A stretch of DNA of 64,000 nt from Cohnella terricola (GTDB taxonomy: Bacteria > Bacillota > Bacilli > Paenibacillales > Paenibacillaceae). The notes under the pieces were generated by a model. It was not told the DNA's origin, made no database searches, and was given only the letters and a program-made list of their open reading frames with translations. Both the position numbers and the translations under genes were made by a program. Location of the stretch: positions 372,001-436,000 of the forward strand of contig NZ_VNJJ01000001.1 of NCBI RefSeq assembly GCF_007786475.1, written 5' to 3'. Positions 25,090-33,687 of this stretch are shown in pieces. Position 1 is the stretch's first letter. Each line of letters begins with the position of its first letter.

Positions 25090-26271
25090 GTGAACAGACA
25101 AATCAAGGTGGCAAGCGTTATTCTTGCTGCTGCGCTCGTATTAGGCGCATGCGCTAAATCGAACGACAAAAGCAATAATGAACAACCAGCCACGGCCGTT
25201 CAGACGCAGCAAAACGAATCGGCTTCCGCGGACAACAGCGCGATTCGCGAAGGAACGCTGAAGGTGCAGGAAGAGACGAAGAAACTGCAGGAAGCGATCG
25301 AGAAGCAGGACACGGATGAGGTCAAACGTCTGAGCAAATCGATCAATGACGCGTGGCTCGCCTTTGAGAACTCTGTTCGTCAGACGTTCCCGCTCGAGTA
25401 TACGGAAGTCGAGAAATACGAAATGCCGATCTTCTCGGCTTCGGCTTATGACAAGATCGATTTCGCTGCGCTCAAAGTGACGGCCGAGAAGCTGCAGGGC
25501 GCGCTTGAGAACTTGCTTAACGCCAAGCAAACGACGGGAAATACATCGGAGCTGCTGGCCAAAGCGGTGGCGAATTACAAACTGTACGTCGAAGAGCAAG
25601 CTGAACAACTGGCTATCCAGACGAAGGTGTTCGTTGAAGCCGTCAAAGCGGGAGACTTCGAAAAAGCAAAGTTAGAATACGTGAAAGCTCGCGTCTTCTT
25701 CGAGAATATCGAACCGATCGCCGAGAGCTTCGGGGATCTCGATCCAAGAATCGACGCTCGTCTTGCCGACGTGGAGGACGAGAGCGAGTGGACCGGTTTC
25801 CACCGGATCGAGAAGGCATTGTGGCTCGACAAATCGCTGGTAGGCATGGATCAATACGCAGATCAGTTGGTGAAGGACACTGAAGAACTGCGGGATAAGA
25901 TTAAATCGATCGAGTTGGAGCCAACGGCGATGGTCGCCGGGGCGATGGAATTGCTTAACGAAGCGGCGATCTCGAAAATTACGGGAGAAGAAGAGATTTA
26001 TTCCCACACGGACTTGGTCGATTTTGCGGCGAACGTGGATGGTTCCAAAAATGTGTATCTCGCGATTATCCCGGCGCTGAACGAGAAAAACCCGGGTCTC
26101 GCGGACCAATTGGATAAGCAATTCCAGCTTCTTGAACAAACGTTGAGCAAACATCAGACGAACGGACTATTCGTAACTTACGACAAGCTGACAACGGAGC
26201 AGATCCGCGAAATCAGCGATCAGATCAGCCAGCTTTCCAATCTCATGTCTCAAACCGCAAGCATACTTTAA
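25090..26271 (+). CDS. efeO: Iron-uptake lipoprotein EfeO (imelysin/M75 family)
   Basis: The 393-residue product has a lipoprotein signal (LGACAK, Cys near residue 22), a low-complexity linker, a charged coiled region, and an imelysin-like domain with the HxxE metal motif (GFHRIEKALW). EfeO captures iron outside the membrane and hands it to EfeU. The GTG start lies 20 bp after efeU. The N-terminal domain is helical rather than the cupredoxin type of E. coli EfeO, as expected for Bacillus-type proteins. Confidence 0.9.
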   Translation: MNRQIKVASVILAAALVLGACAKSNDKSNNEQPATAVQTQQNESASADNSAIREGTLKVQEETKKLQEAIEKQDTDEVKRLSKSINDAWLAFENSVRQTFPLEYTEVEKYEMPIFSASAYDKIDFAALKVTAEKLQGALENLLNAKQTTGNTSELLAKAVANYKLYVEEQAEQLAIQTKVFVEAVKAGDFEKAKLEYVKARVFFENIEPIAESFGDLDPRIDARLADVEDESEWTGFHRIEKALWLDKSLVGMDQYADQLVKDTEELRDKIKSIELEPTAMVAGAMELLNEAAISKITGEEEIYSHTDLVDFAANVDGSKNVYLAIIPALNEKNPGLADQLDKQFQLLEQTLSKHQTNGLFVTYDKLTTEQIREISDQISQLSNLMSQTASIL

Positions 26272-26296
26272 TTCGATCGAAGAAGGGGAAAGGCAG

Positions 26297-27541
26297 ATGG
26301 AGCGGGATAACAAGCAGGATGGAATGTCGCGACGCGATTTTCTGAAAATAACCGCATCGGTGGGCGTCGGCCTCGCGATCGGGGCAAGCGGCATGGCGGC
26401 GGTCGGGAAGGCGCTCTCTCCCGCACAGCCAGCCGCCGCAGGAGCAGAAGACGAGAAGAACGAACGGATAGCGTTATATGGCGAGCACCAGCCGGGGATC
26501 GTGACCCCTCAGCAAACTTATATGTATTTGGCCAGTTTCAAGATAACGGCGGCGGATAAGCTTGCCGTTATCCGTCTGTTCCGCGATTGGACGAAATTCG
26601 CCGATCTGAGCATGGCGGGAGGCACGATGAGGACGGGAGACAACCCGCTGCTGCCTCCGAGCGATACGGGAGAAACGCTCGATTTGCCAGCTTCGAGGCT
26701 GACGGTGACGTTCGGCTTCGGGCCGACGTTCTTCCGTCTCGACGGACAAGACCGCTTCGGCATCGCGAGCAAGCAGCCGCAGTTTTTAAAGGACATCCCG
26801 CGAATGCCGCGCGAGCGCCTGGATCCGCTGTTGTCAGGTGGAGATGTCTGCGTCCAAGTGTGCGCGGAAGATCAGCAGGTCGCTTTTCACGCCGTACGCA
26901 ATTTTATTCGCCTGTCGACGGGTTCGGCGACCGTTAATTGGCTGCAGGAAGGGTTTATTAGCGGTGGTAGCGGAGGTCAAACTCCGCGCAACTTGTTCGG
27001 TTTCAAGGACGGCACGGCCAACAGTCTGCATCAGACGCCCGATGGATATCGAGACGTCGTCTGGGCAGGCGCGGATGAACCGGACTGGATGCAAGGCGGC
27101 ACTTATATGGCTTACCGCAAAGTACGAATGCTGCTCGAGGTGTGGGACAGATCGTCGCTTGCCGATCAGGAGGATACGTTCGGTAGATACAAGGAATCGG
27201 GCGCGGCCTATGGCAAGAAGGACGAGTTCGACCACGCCGATCCGTCAACGATGCCGGTCGGCGCGCATGTGCGCCTGGCCAAGGAGTCGAAGCAATTGAT
27301 TCACCGTAGGGGATTTTCGTATACCGATGGGGTCGATCCCCGCACGGGTAATGTAAACGCGGGATTGTTGTTCGTCAGCTTCCAGCGCAATCCGGAGGAG
27401 CAGTTTATTCCGATGCTTAAGCTCATGCAAAGCAAGGACGCGCTAAACGAGTACGCGATGCACATCGCTAGCGGGATGTTTGCTTGCCCGGGCGGCTTGC
27501 GTGAAGGCCAATACATCGGTCAAAATATTTTGGAATCATAA
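26297..27541 (+). CDS. efeB: Dyp-type haem peroxidase EfeB
   Basis: The 414-residue protein starts with a twin-arginine signal (SRRDFLKITA) and has a dye-decolorising peroxidase domain, with GFKDGTAN (the catalytic Asp motif) near residue 235 and the haem-ligand His in the C-terminal half (probably PVGAHVRLAKES). Tat export would place it outside, where EfeB is thought to oxidise Fe(II) or remove iron from haem. GAAGGGGAAAGG precedes the ATG. It completes the efeUOB operon; no clear terminator is seen before the convergent gene. Confidence 0.92.
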   Translation: MERDNKQDGMSRRDFLKITASVGVGLAIGASGMAAVGKALSPAQPAAAGAEDEKNERIALYGEHQPGIVTPQQTYMYLASFKITAADKLAVIRLFRDWTKFADLSMAGGTMRTGDNPLLPPSDTGETLDLPASRLTVTFGFGPTFFRLDGQDRFGIASKQPQFLKDIPRMPRERLDPLLSGGDVCVQVCAEDQQVAFHAVRNFIRLSTGSATVNWLQEGFISGGSGGQTPRNLFGFKDGTANSLHQTPDGYRDVVWAGADEPDWMQGGTYMAYRKVRMLLEVWDRSSLADQEDTFGRYKESGAAYGKKDEFDHADPSTMPVGAHVRLAKESKQLIHRRGFSYTDGVDPRTGNVNAGLLFVSFQRNPEEQFIPMLKLMQSKDALNEYAMHIASGMFACPGGLREGQYIGQNILES

Positions 27542-27561
27542 GTGTCGATATATCGACTAGT

Positions 27562-28440
27562 TTAACTTTGATTAGTTGGTCGCTCCCGAAGCAGCGTGAA
27601 CACGGACAATTCGGGTACGCTGCCGATACGGACAGGGATCCGGGTAGTGCCGATTCCCCGATTGACATAGAGATGATAAGGACGGGCGCCTCTTCGGCGC
27701 CCTTTAACCGTATATAGACCCTGAACGTATTTGCGGCCGTACACGGTCGTGACGAACGGCCCGAACAGCGGTAATTTCACCTGCCCTCCATGGCTATGGC
27801 CTGACAGTTGCAGATCGATCGGGTAGTTTATTAGTCGGTTGGCAAGGTCGGGTTCATGCGCGAGGAGCAGAAGAAACGTCTCGTCCGACACGCCGGATAA
27901 GGTTTGTTTTGGCTTCGGCTGGCCTATAATGCAATCGTCCAAGCCGGCGATGAGAATACGATCGCCGTTATCCGCAACAATTCGCGCAGTACGGTTGACC
28001 AACATCGTAAATCCGCCACGGCCTAGAAAAGACCCGGAAGTCCGAGAGTTCTTCCAGTAGCCGAAGTCGTGATTGCCGTAGACGGCATATTTGCCGAGTC
28101 TAGCGTTCATTCCGGCCAGTATGGGTGCCGGATCGTATTTGGCAATATTGTCTTTCCTTCGTGCGTCATGCAGATCACCCGTAAATACGAGAATGTCGGG
28201 ATGAAGCGAATTAATGGCATCGGCAAGCCGGCGCAGCCTTTTAAGCGAGTAATGCGGACCGATGTGGGTGTCGCTGAACTGCACGATTGTCGTCCCATCG
28301 AACGCGGCAGGGATGCAGTTCGAGCGAATCTCGTGCCGGGTAATGCGCAGACTTCTTGGCTCCATGACCAATCCATAAATACATACGCATATAACGATAA
28401 AAATCAAGACGCCAATCCAAACGAGCAGGATCATGGTCAT
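27562..28440 (-). CDS. Metallophosphoesterase, membrane-anchored
   Basis: The 292-residue protein has one N-terminal membrane helix (about 5-25), then a calcineurin-like phosphoesterase domain with all metal motifs: SDTHIG, GDLHD, YGNHDF, and SGHSHGGQ near the end. It resembles YkuE/YaeI-type phosphodiesterases. GAAAGGTGG precedes the ATG. It converges on efeB and is divergent from the chemoreceptor gene. The substrate cannot be told from sequence. Confidence 0.88.
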   Translation of the reverse strand: MTMILLVWIGVLIFIVICVCIYGLVMEPRSLRITRHEIRSNCIPAAFDGTTIVQFSDTHIGPHYSLKRLRRLADAINSLHPDILVFTGDLHDARRKDNIAKYDPAPILAGMNARLGKYAVYGNHDFGYWKNSRTSGSFLGRGGFTMLVNRTARIVADNGDRILIAGLDDCIIGQPKPKQTLSGVSDETFLLLLAHEPDLANRLINYPIDLQLSGHSHGGQVKLPLFGPFVTTVYGRKYVQGLYTVKGRRRGARPYHLYVNRGIGTTRIPVRIGSVPELSVFTLLRERPTNQS

Positions 28441-28515
28441 TCCACCTTTCCATCATTATACGATAGCATCGATAAGACCGCGACAAAAGCCGAACGAAGA
28501 GCCCCCTTGACAAAA

Positions 28516-28531
28516 TGTGATGTAGTTCACA
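28516..28531 (+). promoter_or_regulatory. Fnr/CRP-type site upstream of the chemoreceptor gene
   Basis: TGTGATGTAGTTCACA is a perfect TGTGA-N6-TCACA inverted repeat, the site recognised by Bacillus Fnr and related CRP-family regulators. An extended -10-like TGGTTCAAT lies at 28551-28559, which puts the site centre about 42 bp before the likely start, the spacing used for activation. A TTGACA at 28507-28512 overlaps the left edge. Confidence 0.6.
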
Positions 28532-28592
28532 GTCAGATTTGCCGATCGCATGGTTCAATGGAAGGACATCTAGGCGATGGAGGGAAAGCCGC

Positions 28593-29867
28593 ATGAAAAA
28601 GCAGTTTGGCATCGTCAAGAAGATGGTGGTCGGCATTACGATCGCTTCTTCGGTAACTTATGGCACAAGCGCATTTTTTCTTTTGGTTCTTAAAGATATG
28701 TTCGATTTCTTGCCCGGATGGCTATTTGAATTATTAACGCTGATCTTCGGCGTGTTCTGGACTGGATTGTTCGGATATTTCGCGGCGAAATGGCTGCTTA
28801 GACCACTTCTGTCGCTAACACACGCCGTGCAGGAAGCGGCTACGGGCAACTTAAAAGTGAAGGCGGTCACGCAAGCATCCAACGACGAAATGCAGGCACT
28901 GGGCGAAGCATTCGAGCAAATGATGGAGCGGCTTAGAACGATTATTGACGTGATCAAGGATAATTCAAGGCTAACGGATGCCCACGTGAAAGAATTGCAG
29001 GAAGCGATCGGCCAAGCGACAGGGCAGATCGAGCAGATGACGAACGAATCGGAAACGATTACTTCCGGAACGCAGACGCAAGCGGATTCCGCGGATCGGC
29101 TAAGTAGGGATGCGGAAGCGCTGTCAGAATCGGCCGATCGAATGAGCGAAGAAGCCTCTAGCGTGCGCAAGCGGGCTCTGCAAATGAACAACGCTGCCAA
29201 GACGAGCGAAGAAGTGTTCCAATCGTTGATCGGCGGGATGCGTCAATTGTCCGAGCTCAATCGAGAGGCGATGGAAGTAGTCGCGAAGCTAAGCAGTTAC
29301 GCTGGCGAGATCGGATCGATCTCGAACGTCGTCGGAGAGATCGCGGATCAAACCCATCTGCTCGCCTTGAACGCTTCGATTGAAGCGGCAAGAGCCGGAG
29401 AAGAAGGGCGGGGGTTCCAGGTCGTTGCCCAGGCGGTTAAATCTCTTGCGGACGAAAGCGCGGTTTCGGTCAAAAACATTCGCGATCTCATTCGTGAAAT
29501 TCAAGAGGAAGTCGGCCGGGCCGTTGGCCATATTCGCGCCCAGTACGAAGTATCCGAGAGCGAGGCCAGGAAAGGCGAGGAGTTCGCGGCCGCATTCCAT
29601 GTCGTGAACGAGGAAGCTCAACATGTCGTCGAGATCGTGGAAACGATGGCAAGTCATTTGACCATTCAGGCTAAGCAAGCGACAGACCAATTGAGCGAAG
29701 CTCGCCAAGTGGCGCAGGTCGCAGAACAGATTCGCTTAGGTGCACAACAAGTGTTCTCGGCTTCGCAAGAACAGACGGCGGTCATGGAGGAAATCTCGGC
29801 ATCGACGGATTCGCTCCGGGCGAAATCGACGGAGCTCAGAAGCAAAGCTGAGTTTTTCCGTTCATGA
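28593..29867 (+). CDS. Methyl-accepting chemotaxis protein without an extracellular sensor domain
   Basis: The 424-residue protein has two closely spaced membrane helices (about 12-32 and 42-66) with only about ten residues between, then HAMP and a full cytoplasmic signalling domain with the conserved hairpin ([20 protein letters not shown]). It lacks a periplasmic ligand domain, so it may sense membrane, redox or proton state. The start ATG at 28593 follows TGGAGGGAAAG. The promoter region holds an Fnr-like site, which suggests use when oxygen is low. Confidence 0.9.
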   Translation: MKKQFGIVKKMVVGITIASSVTYGTSAFFLLVLKDMFDFLPGWLFELLTLIFGVFWTGLFGYFAAKWLLRPLLSLTHAVQEAATGNLKVKAVTQASNDEMQALGEAFEQMMERLRTIIDVIKDNSRLTDAHVKELQEAIGQATGQIEQMTNESETITSGTQTQADSADRLSRDAEALSESADRMSEEASSVRKRALQMNNAAKTSEEVFQSLIGGMRQLSELNREAMEVVAKLSSYAGEIGSISNVVGEIADQTHLLALNASIEAARAGEEGRGFQVVAQAVKSLADESAVSVKNIRDLIREIQEEVGRAVGHIRAQYEVSESEARKGEEFAAAFHVVNEEAQHVVEIVETMASHLTIQAKQATDQLSEARQVAQVAEQIRLGAQQVFSASQEQTAVMEEISASTDSLRAKSTELRSKAEFFRS

Positions 29868-29895
29868 TGAATAGATGAAGGCGGGGGGAAATCGA

Positions 29896-30669
29896 ATGAA
29901 AGAGACGATCAAGATCGAGTCCGAATACTCGTCTAGTCCATATCGTACTCCGGACGGGGCACCTGCCGACATCGTGATTTTCACGATTACGTCCGCGGGA
30001 CGGCAGTCGGCGAAGAAATCGCTGCCGTCCCGGGAACTACAAGTGCTGCTGATCCAAAGAAAAAAATGGCCCTTTGAGGGACTGTGGGCTTTACCGGGCG
30101 GATTCTGCGACCCTACCGAGTCGATTCGAGCATGCGCCGAACGGGAACTATTGGAGGAGACCGGGGTAGCGAACATCCATCTTGAGTATTTTAATGCATA
30201 CAGCGCTCCGGGGAGAGATCCACGGGGATGGATGATTTCGCATGCGTTTTTCGCGCTCGTGAACGAGTCGGTTCTTGCTAGCCGGAAAGCCGCCGATGAT
30301 GCAGCGGATGTAAAACTGGTTCCCGTATCCGAAGCGCTGGATATGAAACTCGCATTCGATCACGGAACGATATTGCGGGATGCGTTAGAGGAGATACGCT
30401 GGCGCATGTTGACGACGACGATCGCCAAGGAGTTCCTCCCCACGGAATTCACGATCAGCGAGCTCTATCAAGTCATCGAGACGGTCGTTCCTGAGTTCGA
30501 AGAAAAAAATTTCATTCGCAAAATTACTTCGACTCAAAGCCGGAAGGGTATACTAGAGGAAGCGCGCGACCGGAACGGAGAGATCAAAACCTCGAACCGT
30601 TACTCGCAAAGGGCCGCGAAGCTATATCGATTTACGGACCGGCAGCCGCGATTGTCCATTTACAGTTGA
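29896..30669 (+). CDS. nrtR: Nudix-type transcriptional regulator, NrtR-like
   Basis: The 257-residue protein has an N-terminal Nudix domain with an intact Nudix box (GGFCDPTES, then RELLEETGV) and a C-terminal winged helix (TEFTISELYQVIETV, KNFIRKI, AAKLYRF). This two-domain form is that of NrtR, which senses ADP-ribose and regulates NAD synthesis genes. The next gene encodes nicotinate phosphoribosyltransferase, which fits. Because the Nudix box is complete, the protein may also hydrolyse its ligand. GGGGGG is a plausible ribosome site for the ATG at 29896. Confidence 0.8.
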   Translation: MKETIKIESEYSSSPYRTPDGAPADIVIFTITSAGRQSAKKSLPSRELQVLLIQRKKWPFEGLWALPGGFCDPTESIRACAERELLEETGVANIHLEYFNAYSAPGRDPRGWMISHAFFALVNESVLASRKAADDAADVKLVPVSEALDMKLAFDHGTILRDALEEIRWRMLTTTIAKEFLPTEFTISELYQVIETVVPEFEEKNFIRKITSTQSRKGILEEARDRNGEIKTSNRYSQRAAKLYRFTDRQPRLSIYS

Positions 30670-30685
30670 TTATTTTGTAGTCGTC

Positions 30686-30708
30686 GATAATGTCTTTTTA
30701 ATATTATC
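30686..30708 (+). promoter_or_regulatory. Inverted repeat between nrtR and pncB
   Basis: GATAAT and ATTATC form a 6-bp inverted repeat, 11 bp apart, in the 90-bp AT-rich gap between the Nudix regulator and pncB. It could be an NrtR operator, but it does not clearly match the known NrtR consensus. Low confidence. Confidence 0.3.
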
Positions 30709-30759
30709 ATTATTACTATTTAAGAAGTAACGTTTTCGACAATGAGGGGACAACAAGCC

Positions 30760-32202
30760 ATGTGCGAGAGCCGGTTAACGCTGCATACCGACAAATATCA
30801 AATCAACATGATGTATGCGCATTGGAAACAAGGAACTCAGAATCAGAGGGCGGCGTTCGAAGCCTATTTCCGCAAATTGCCGTTCGGCAACGGATACGCG
30901 GTGTTTGCCGGATTGGAACGGATCGTGGAATACTTACGCAATCTGGCGTTCGGTGAGGAAGAAATCGCTTTTTTGCGCACGCAGGAAGAAAATTACGATG
31001 AAGGTTTTCTTGCTGAGCTTGAGAAATTCAAATTTAGCGGCAACCTCCACGCCGTAAGGGAAGGCACGCTTGTGTTTCCGAACGAGCCGCTCATTCTCGT
31101 GGAAGCAAGAGTGTTCGAAGCCCAATTGATCGAGACGGCGATGCTGAATTTTATGAATTACCAAACGTTGATTGCGACGAAAGCGTCCCGAATCAAACAG
31201 GTAGCTCCCGTCGAGCGCTTGCTAGAATTCGGCACGAGGCGAGCACAAGAGGCGGACGCGGCGATATGGGGGGCAAGGGCGACCTATATCGCGGGATTTC
31301 ATTCGACTTCGAATTTGCTCGCGGGTATGCGTTTCGGTCTGCCTACCTCGGGGACGCACGCGCATTCGTGGGTTCAGGGACACGACAGCGAAGAAGACGC
31401 GTTCCGGCAGTACGCCGAAGCGCTTCCCGATCATGTGACGTTACTCGTGGATACGTACGATACGTTAAAGAGCGGCGTGCCTAACGCGATCCGTATCGCC
31501 AAGGAGCTGGAGAAGAAAGGCAAGCGGCTGAAGGGCATCCGCCTCGACAGCGGCGATCTCGCATATTTGTCAAAGCGGGCGCGAGCGATGTTGGACGAAG
31601 CGGGGCTCACGGACGTGAAGATCGTCGCCTCGAACGATCTCGACGAGAATATCATCGCCGAGCTCAAAGCGCAAGGCGCGAGAATCGACGTTTGGGGTGT
31701 CGGTACGCAATTGATCACGGCATTCGACCAACCTTCTCTGGGCGGGGTGTATAAGCTCGTTGCCCGGGAGAAGAATGGCGATCTCGAACCGGTCATCAAA
31801 ATCTCCGGCAATCCCGAGAAAATATCGAACCCGGGCATTAAAGAAGCGTACAGGATCGTGAACAAAGAGACGGGTATGGCGGAAGCGGATTTCATATGCA
31901 TGCGGGGGGAAAAGTTTTCACGCGAAGGAGAACCGATAAAGCTGTTCGACCCGCTGCATCCGCATCGGTTCAAAATCGTAAATGAATATGAGGCGATTCC
32001 GCTATTACAGCCTGTTTTCATCAATGGGGTGCGGGTTAGCGAACTGCCCGGTCTAGACGATATCCGCAGCTACCATGAGATCCAGCTCGCCCTTTTCTGG
32101 CCGGAGCATTTGCGGAAGCTGAATCCGGAAATGTATCGGATTACGTTCAGCAGGGCGATGCTCGACCTGAAGGCGGAGTTGATCGATAGGCATAGTCACT
32201 AA
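30760..32202 (+). CDS. pncB: Nicotinate phosphoribosyltransferase
   Basis: The 480-residue enzyme joins nicotinate and phosphoribosyl pyrophosphate to give nicotinate mononucleotide, the salvage entry to NAD. Family marks are LHTDKYQINMMYAHW at the N-terminus, EFGTRRAQE, GTHAHSWVQ, IRLDSGDLAYLS and GVGTQLITAFDQPSLGGVYKL. ATG 30760 is chosen because GAGGGGA lies 9 nt upstream; the ATG at 30742 lacks a site. It follows an NrtR-like regulator gene. Confidence 0.93.
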   Translation: MCESRLTLHTDKYQINMMYAHWKQGTQNQRAAFEAYFRKLPFGNGYAVFAGLERIVEYLRNLAFGEEEIAFLRTQEENYDEGFLAELEKFKFSGNLHAVREGTLVFPNEPLILVEARVFEAQLIETAMLNFMNYQTLIATKASRIKQVAPVERLLEFGTRRAQEADAAIWGARATYIAGFHSTSNLLAGMRFGLPTSGTHAHSWVQGHDSEEDAFRQYAEALPDHVTLLVDTYDTLKSGVPNAIRIAKELEKKGKRLKGIRLDSGDLAYLSKRARAMLDEAGLTDVKIVASNDLDENIIAELKAQGARIDVWGVGTQLITAFDQPSLGGVYKLVAREKNGDLEPVIKISGNPEKISNPGIKEAYRIVNKETGMAEADFICMRGEKFSREGEPIKLFDPLHPHRFKIVNEYEAIPLLQPVFINGVRVSELPGLDDIRSYHEIQLALFWPEHLRKLNPEMYRITFSRAMLDLKAELIDRHSH

Positions 32203-32240
32203 GGATGCGGTCGTTCTCGACGGTTTTCCCGGATTAACTG

Positions 32241-32269
32241 TTGCAATCCCCCGTGCCTCGGGCTATAAT
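32241..32269 (+). promoter_or_regulatory. Promoter of the cobalamin operon
   Basis: TTGCAA (32241-32246) and TATAAT (32264-32269) are 17 bp apart, about 45 bp before the riboswitch aptamer. This is a good sigma-A promoter. Confidence 0.75.
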
Positions 32270-32312
32270 TCCAAGTGATTGGCAGCTTGCGGAATTGAAT
32301 AGACTTCTAACT

Positions 32313-32481
32313 CTTAAGGTGCCTTAGCGCAAGTAACGCGGATAAGGTTAAAAGGGAAGCCGGCGCAAATCCGGAACGGTCCCGCCACTGTGAAATAGGG
32401 ACGGCCTCACGACAGCCACTGTCCGCAGGATGGGAAGGCGAGGCGTGTCATGAACCTATAAGTCAGGAAACCTGCCTTAAG
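32313..32481 (+). ncRNA. Cobalamin (B12) riboswitch aptamer
   Basis: The conserved core is clear: GGGAAGCCGG, CGCAAATCCGG, then GTCCCGCCACTGTGA and the closing AAGTCAGGAAACCTGCC. The ends CTTAAGG (32313-32319) and CCTTAAG (32475-32481) pair exactly as stem P1. It should bind adenosylcobalamin or a related corrinoid and switch off the downstream uptake and salvage operon through the terminator at 32568. Confidence 0.95.
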
Positions 32482-32567
32482 ATGCAGCAGACGAAATCCT
32501 TCGCGGATAAGGATACGGCTCACTCGGGAATTTCAGCTTTAAGACAACGTCAGTTTCCCTGTTTGCT

Positions 32568-32606
32568 AACCCTCTCTCCGGAATCGATCGCGGAGAGAGG
32601 GTTTTT
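32568..32606 (+). terminator. Riboswitch-controlled terminator
   Basis: A perfect 13-bp stem (AACCCTCTCTCCG with its complement) is followed by TTTTT, 86 nt after the aptamer and 62 nt before btuF. It is the expression platform, so control is by transcription attenuation. Confidence 0.9.
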
Positions 32607-32668
32607 CGTGTCAGGTCGTTCAATCGGTCAAGCTCCTCTCGCAATTGGTATTCGAGGAGAGATGGATT

Positions 32669-33685
32669 ATGAAGTTGAATCAAAAATTATGGGGTAAAAT
32701 CGGAGCTTGGTTGCTTGTCGCCATGCTCGCGATCGGTCTTGTCGGCTGCGGAGCCGCTAAAAATAACGAGGTAGCGAGCCCATCCTCTAGCCAGGCATCT
32801 CCTATTGCTTCGCCGGAAGCATCGCCGTCGGCGTCCGGATCACCAGATCAGAGCGCACAAGCACAAACGACATATCCGCTTACGCTCACGGACAGCACGG
32901 GCACGGAAGTCGTTTTCGAACAAGCGCCCGAGAGAATCGTAACGATCGCGCCGAGCGAGACGGAAGTGTTGTTCGCGATCGGAGCAGGATCGAAAGTTGT
33001 CGGCGTAGACCAGTACAGCGATTATCCGGAAGAAGCGAAGTCGATCGACAAAGTCGGAGACATGAACACCAATACGGAAGCGCTGCTGGCGCTGAAGCCC
33101 GACGTCGTGTTCGCGCATAGCGGCATGCAGACCAAAGTGATCGAACAACTGCGGAACCTGAACGTCAAAGTTTACGCTAGCAATCCGAAGAACCTGGACC
33201 AAGTGATGGAGAAGATCGAAACAGTCGGGAAGATCATGAATGTCCAAGAAGGCGCCGCTCAAGTGACAGGGACGATGAAGGACGAACTGAAGCAAGTAAC
33301 GGACGCTTTGCAAGGAGTCACTCCCAAGAAAGTCTACATGGAGTTTTCTCCGGGTTGGACGGTAGGCACTGGCGAGTATATGGACGAGATTCTGACGCTG
33401 GCCGGCGGCGACAACGTGTCCAAGGAAAAGTCCGGCTGGTTCGAAGTCGATCCAGAGAAAGTGATCAAGGAAAACCCGGAAGTGATTCTTTACGCGAAGA
33501 ACGATGCATACGAGTTGGGTATCCTCCAAGCAATACAGGAACGCCCGGGCTTCGAGAAAATCGACGCGGTGAAAAACAACCAATTGTTCGCGGTGGACGA
33601 TAACTCGATTAGCCGGGTTGGACCACGTTTGACGAAAGTGCTATACGATATGGCGAAAGCAATCCATCCCGATAAGGTGAAATAA
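32669..33685 (+). CDS. btuF: Cobalamin ABC transporter substrate-binding lipoprotein
   Basis: The 338-residue protein has a lipoprotein signal (VGCG), a Ser/Pro-rich linker of about 35 residues, and a type III solute-binding fold (ERIVTIAPSETEVLFAIGAG, LKPDVVFAHSG, VDPEKVIKENPEVIL). Its position behind a cobalamin riboswitch and before BtuC/BtuD-type genes shows it binds cobalamin or cobinamide. The ATG at 32669 follows GAGGAGAG; the frame is open from 32645. It is the first gene of the operon. Confidence 0.9.
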   Translation: MKLNQKLWGKIGAWLLVAMLAIGLVGCGAAKNNEVASPSSSQASPIASPEASPSASGSPDQSAQAQTTYPLTLTDSTGTEVVFEQAPERIVTIAPSETEVLFAIGAGSKVVGVDQYSDYPEEAKSIDKVGDMNTNTEALLALKPDVVFAHSGMQTKVIEQLRNLNVKVYASNPKNLDQVMEKIETVGKIMNVQEGAAQVTGTMKDELKQVTDALQGVTPKKVYMEFSPGWTVGTGEYMDEILTLAGGDNVSKEKSGWFEVDPEKVIKENPEVILYAKNDAYELGILQAIQERPGFEKIDAVKNNQLFAVDDNSISRVGPRLTKVLYDMAKAIHPDKVK

Positions 33686-33687
33686 GG

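Noticed and set aside
27543-27556. Palindrome GTCGATATATCGAC between efeB and the phosphoesterase as a terminator
   Set aside because: The stem is short and AT-rich, and no T run follows.
30686-30708. Fur box between nrtR and pncB
   Set aside because: Only one half resembles the Fur motif; kept only as a low-confidence inverted repeat.
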